NCBI GenBank assembly: GCA_905215625.1
Contig: CAJMQQ010000016.1
Location: 1-47,807, forward strand
Origin: an uncultured bacterium
Lineage (GTDB): Bacteria > Bacillota > Clostridia > Lachnospirales > Lachnospiraceae
Direction: 5' to 3'
DNA length: 47,807 nucleotides
Shown one piece after another: positions 47,698-47,807 of the stretch. The notes under the pieces are model-generated. The model was not told where the DNA came from. It did no database searches and worked only from the letters and a program-made list of their open reading frames with translations. How positions within the stretch are numbered: position 1 is the stretch's first letter; each line of letters begins with the position of its first letter. A program made the position numbers and the translations under genes.

Positions 47698-47798
47698 GTC
47701 TTACCTGATTTCTAAAAGGTAAGACCTTGGTAAGACCCTTGAAGCCGCATAAACACTGGCTTTTTTAATAAGGTCTTACCTGTCTTACCGGTCTTACC
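47698..47798. repeat. Cluster of 9-bp repeats, GGTCTTACC, in both orientations
   Basis: Plus copies at 47698-47706, 47772-47780 and 47790-47798, plus TGTCTTACC at 47781-47789; minus copies at 47718-47726 and 47729-47737. The first two form a hairpin with 11-pair arms, and the last three lie head to tail. A small terminator (AAGCC/GGCTT, 47742-47762, then TTTT) lies inside. It follows the replication genes directly, so an origin or a transcription control region are possible. Confidence 0.8.
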
Positions 47799-47807
47799 TG
47801 TTATATA

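Larger units (their letters stand above)
34940..47807. mobile_element. Prophage or related integrative element in ssrA, left part
   Basis: The order is integrase, accessory genes, ImmA-type protease, CI-like repressor, Cro-like regulator, small early genes, Gp157, ATPase, DUF669, CHC2 and DUF927. This is a classic lysogeny plus replication arrangement of Firmicute siphoviruses. No structural, packaging or lysis genes are seen because the window ends. Completeness and mobility cannot be judged. Confidence 0.88.

Overview
The window looks like a gut Firmicute of the Lachnospiraceae type (low-to-medium GC, AGGAGG Shine-Dalgarno sites, T-box control, class III ribonucleotide reductase, a secreted GH95 fucosidase with FIVAR repeats, AzlCD, an Lsa-type ABC-F gene, uronate catabolism). 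I cannot name the species from sequence alone. No tRNA, rRNA or CRISPR array was seen.

Layout. 1-7317 (minus strand): a very large secreted GH95 alpha-L-fucosidase whose 3' end lies outside the window, a signal peptidase I, and two small related membrane proteins. 7328-11390: an insertion graveyard. It holds a perfect 23-bp inverted repeat, a TnpW-like orphan, a MucBP adhesin fragment, the end of a minor-pilin gene, a pilT gene with an internal amber codon that is cut by an IS4-family element, and an IS200-type element whose tnpA has two frameshifts. 11390-21077: an ArsR-type regulator with a split chromate-type transporter, a candidate structured RNA, a broken metallo-hydrolase, a SulP transporter, a YbaK/ProX-type deacylase, nrdD-nrdG behind two NrdR boxes, and an Lsa-type ABC-F gene behind a leader peptide and terminator. 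21086-30138: a uronate/KDG island (uxaC and a LacI regulator on minus; uxaA, an IclR regulator, eda and two KDG-kinase-type genes on plus) with readable operators, followed by azlCD. 30207-33714 (minus): a small XRE regulator and a probable tryptophan ABC transporter behind a T-box with a UGG specifier. 33846-34954: a cytidylate-kinase-like gene and ssrA (tmRNA).

34954 to the end is the left part of a prophage or related integrative element inserted at the 3' end of ssrA. A tyrosine integrase, a SIR2-domain protein (probable NAD-linked phage defence), a membrane protein joining a SAP domain to a phage MuF-type zinc domain, an ImmA-type protease and a CI-like repressor read leftward. A Cro-like regulator and an early replication cluster (Gp157, a P-loop ATPase, a DUF669-type protein with an SSB-like tail, a CHC2 primase-type protein and a DUF927 helicase) read rightward, ending in a cluster of 9-bp repeats. 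The right end and second attachment site are outside the window.

How the parts work together. Glucuronate or galacturonate would be isomerised by UxaC, reduced by an enzyme not encoded here, dehydrated by UxaA to 2-keto-3-deoxygluconate, phosphorylated by KdgK and cleaved by Eda. The LacI and IclR regulators have matching palindromic sites at the promoters. The prophage switch has three operator-like 15-bp sites spaced by about two and four helical turns. The observations I rate highest are the candidate structured RNA at 12980-13234, the SIR2 gene, the SAP/MuF membrane protein, the leader-attenuated ABC-F gene and the terminal 9-bp repeat cluster.
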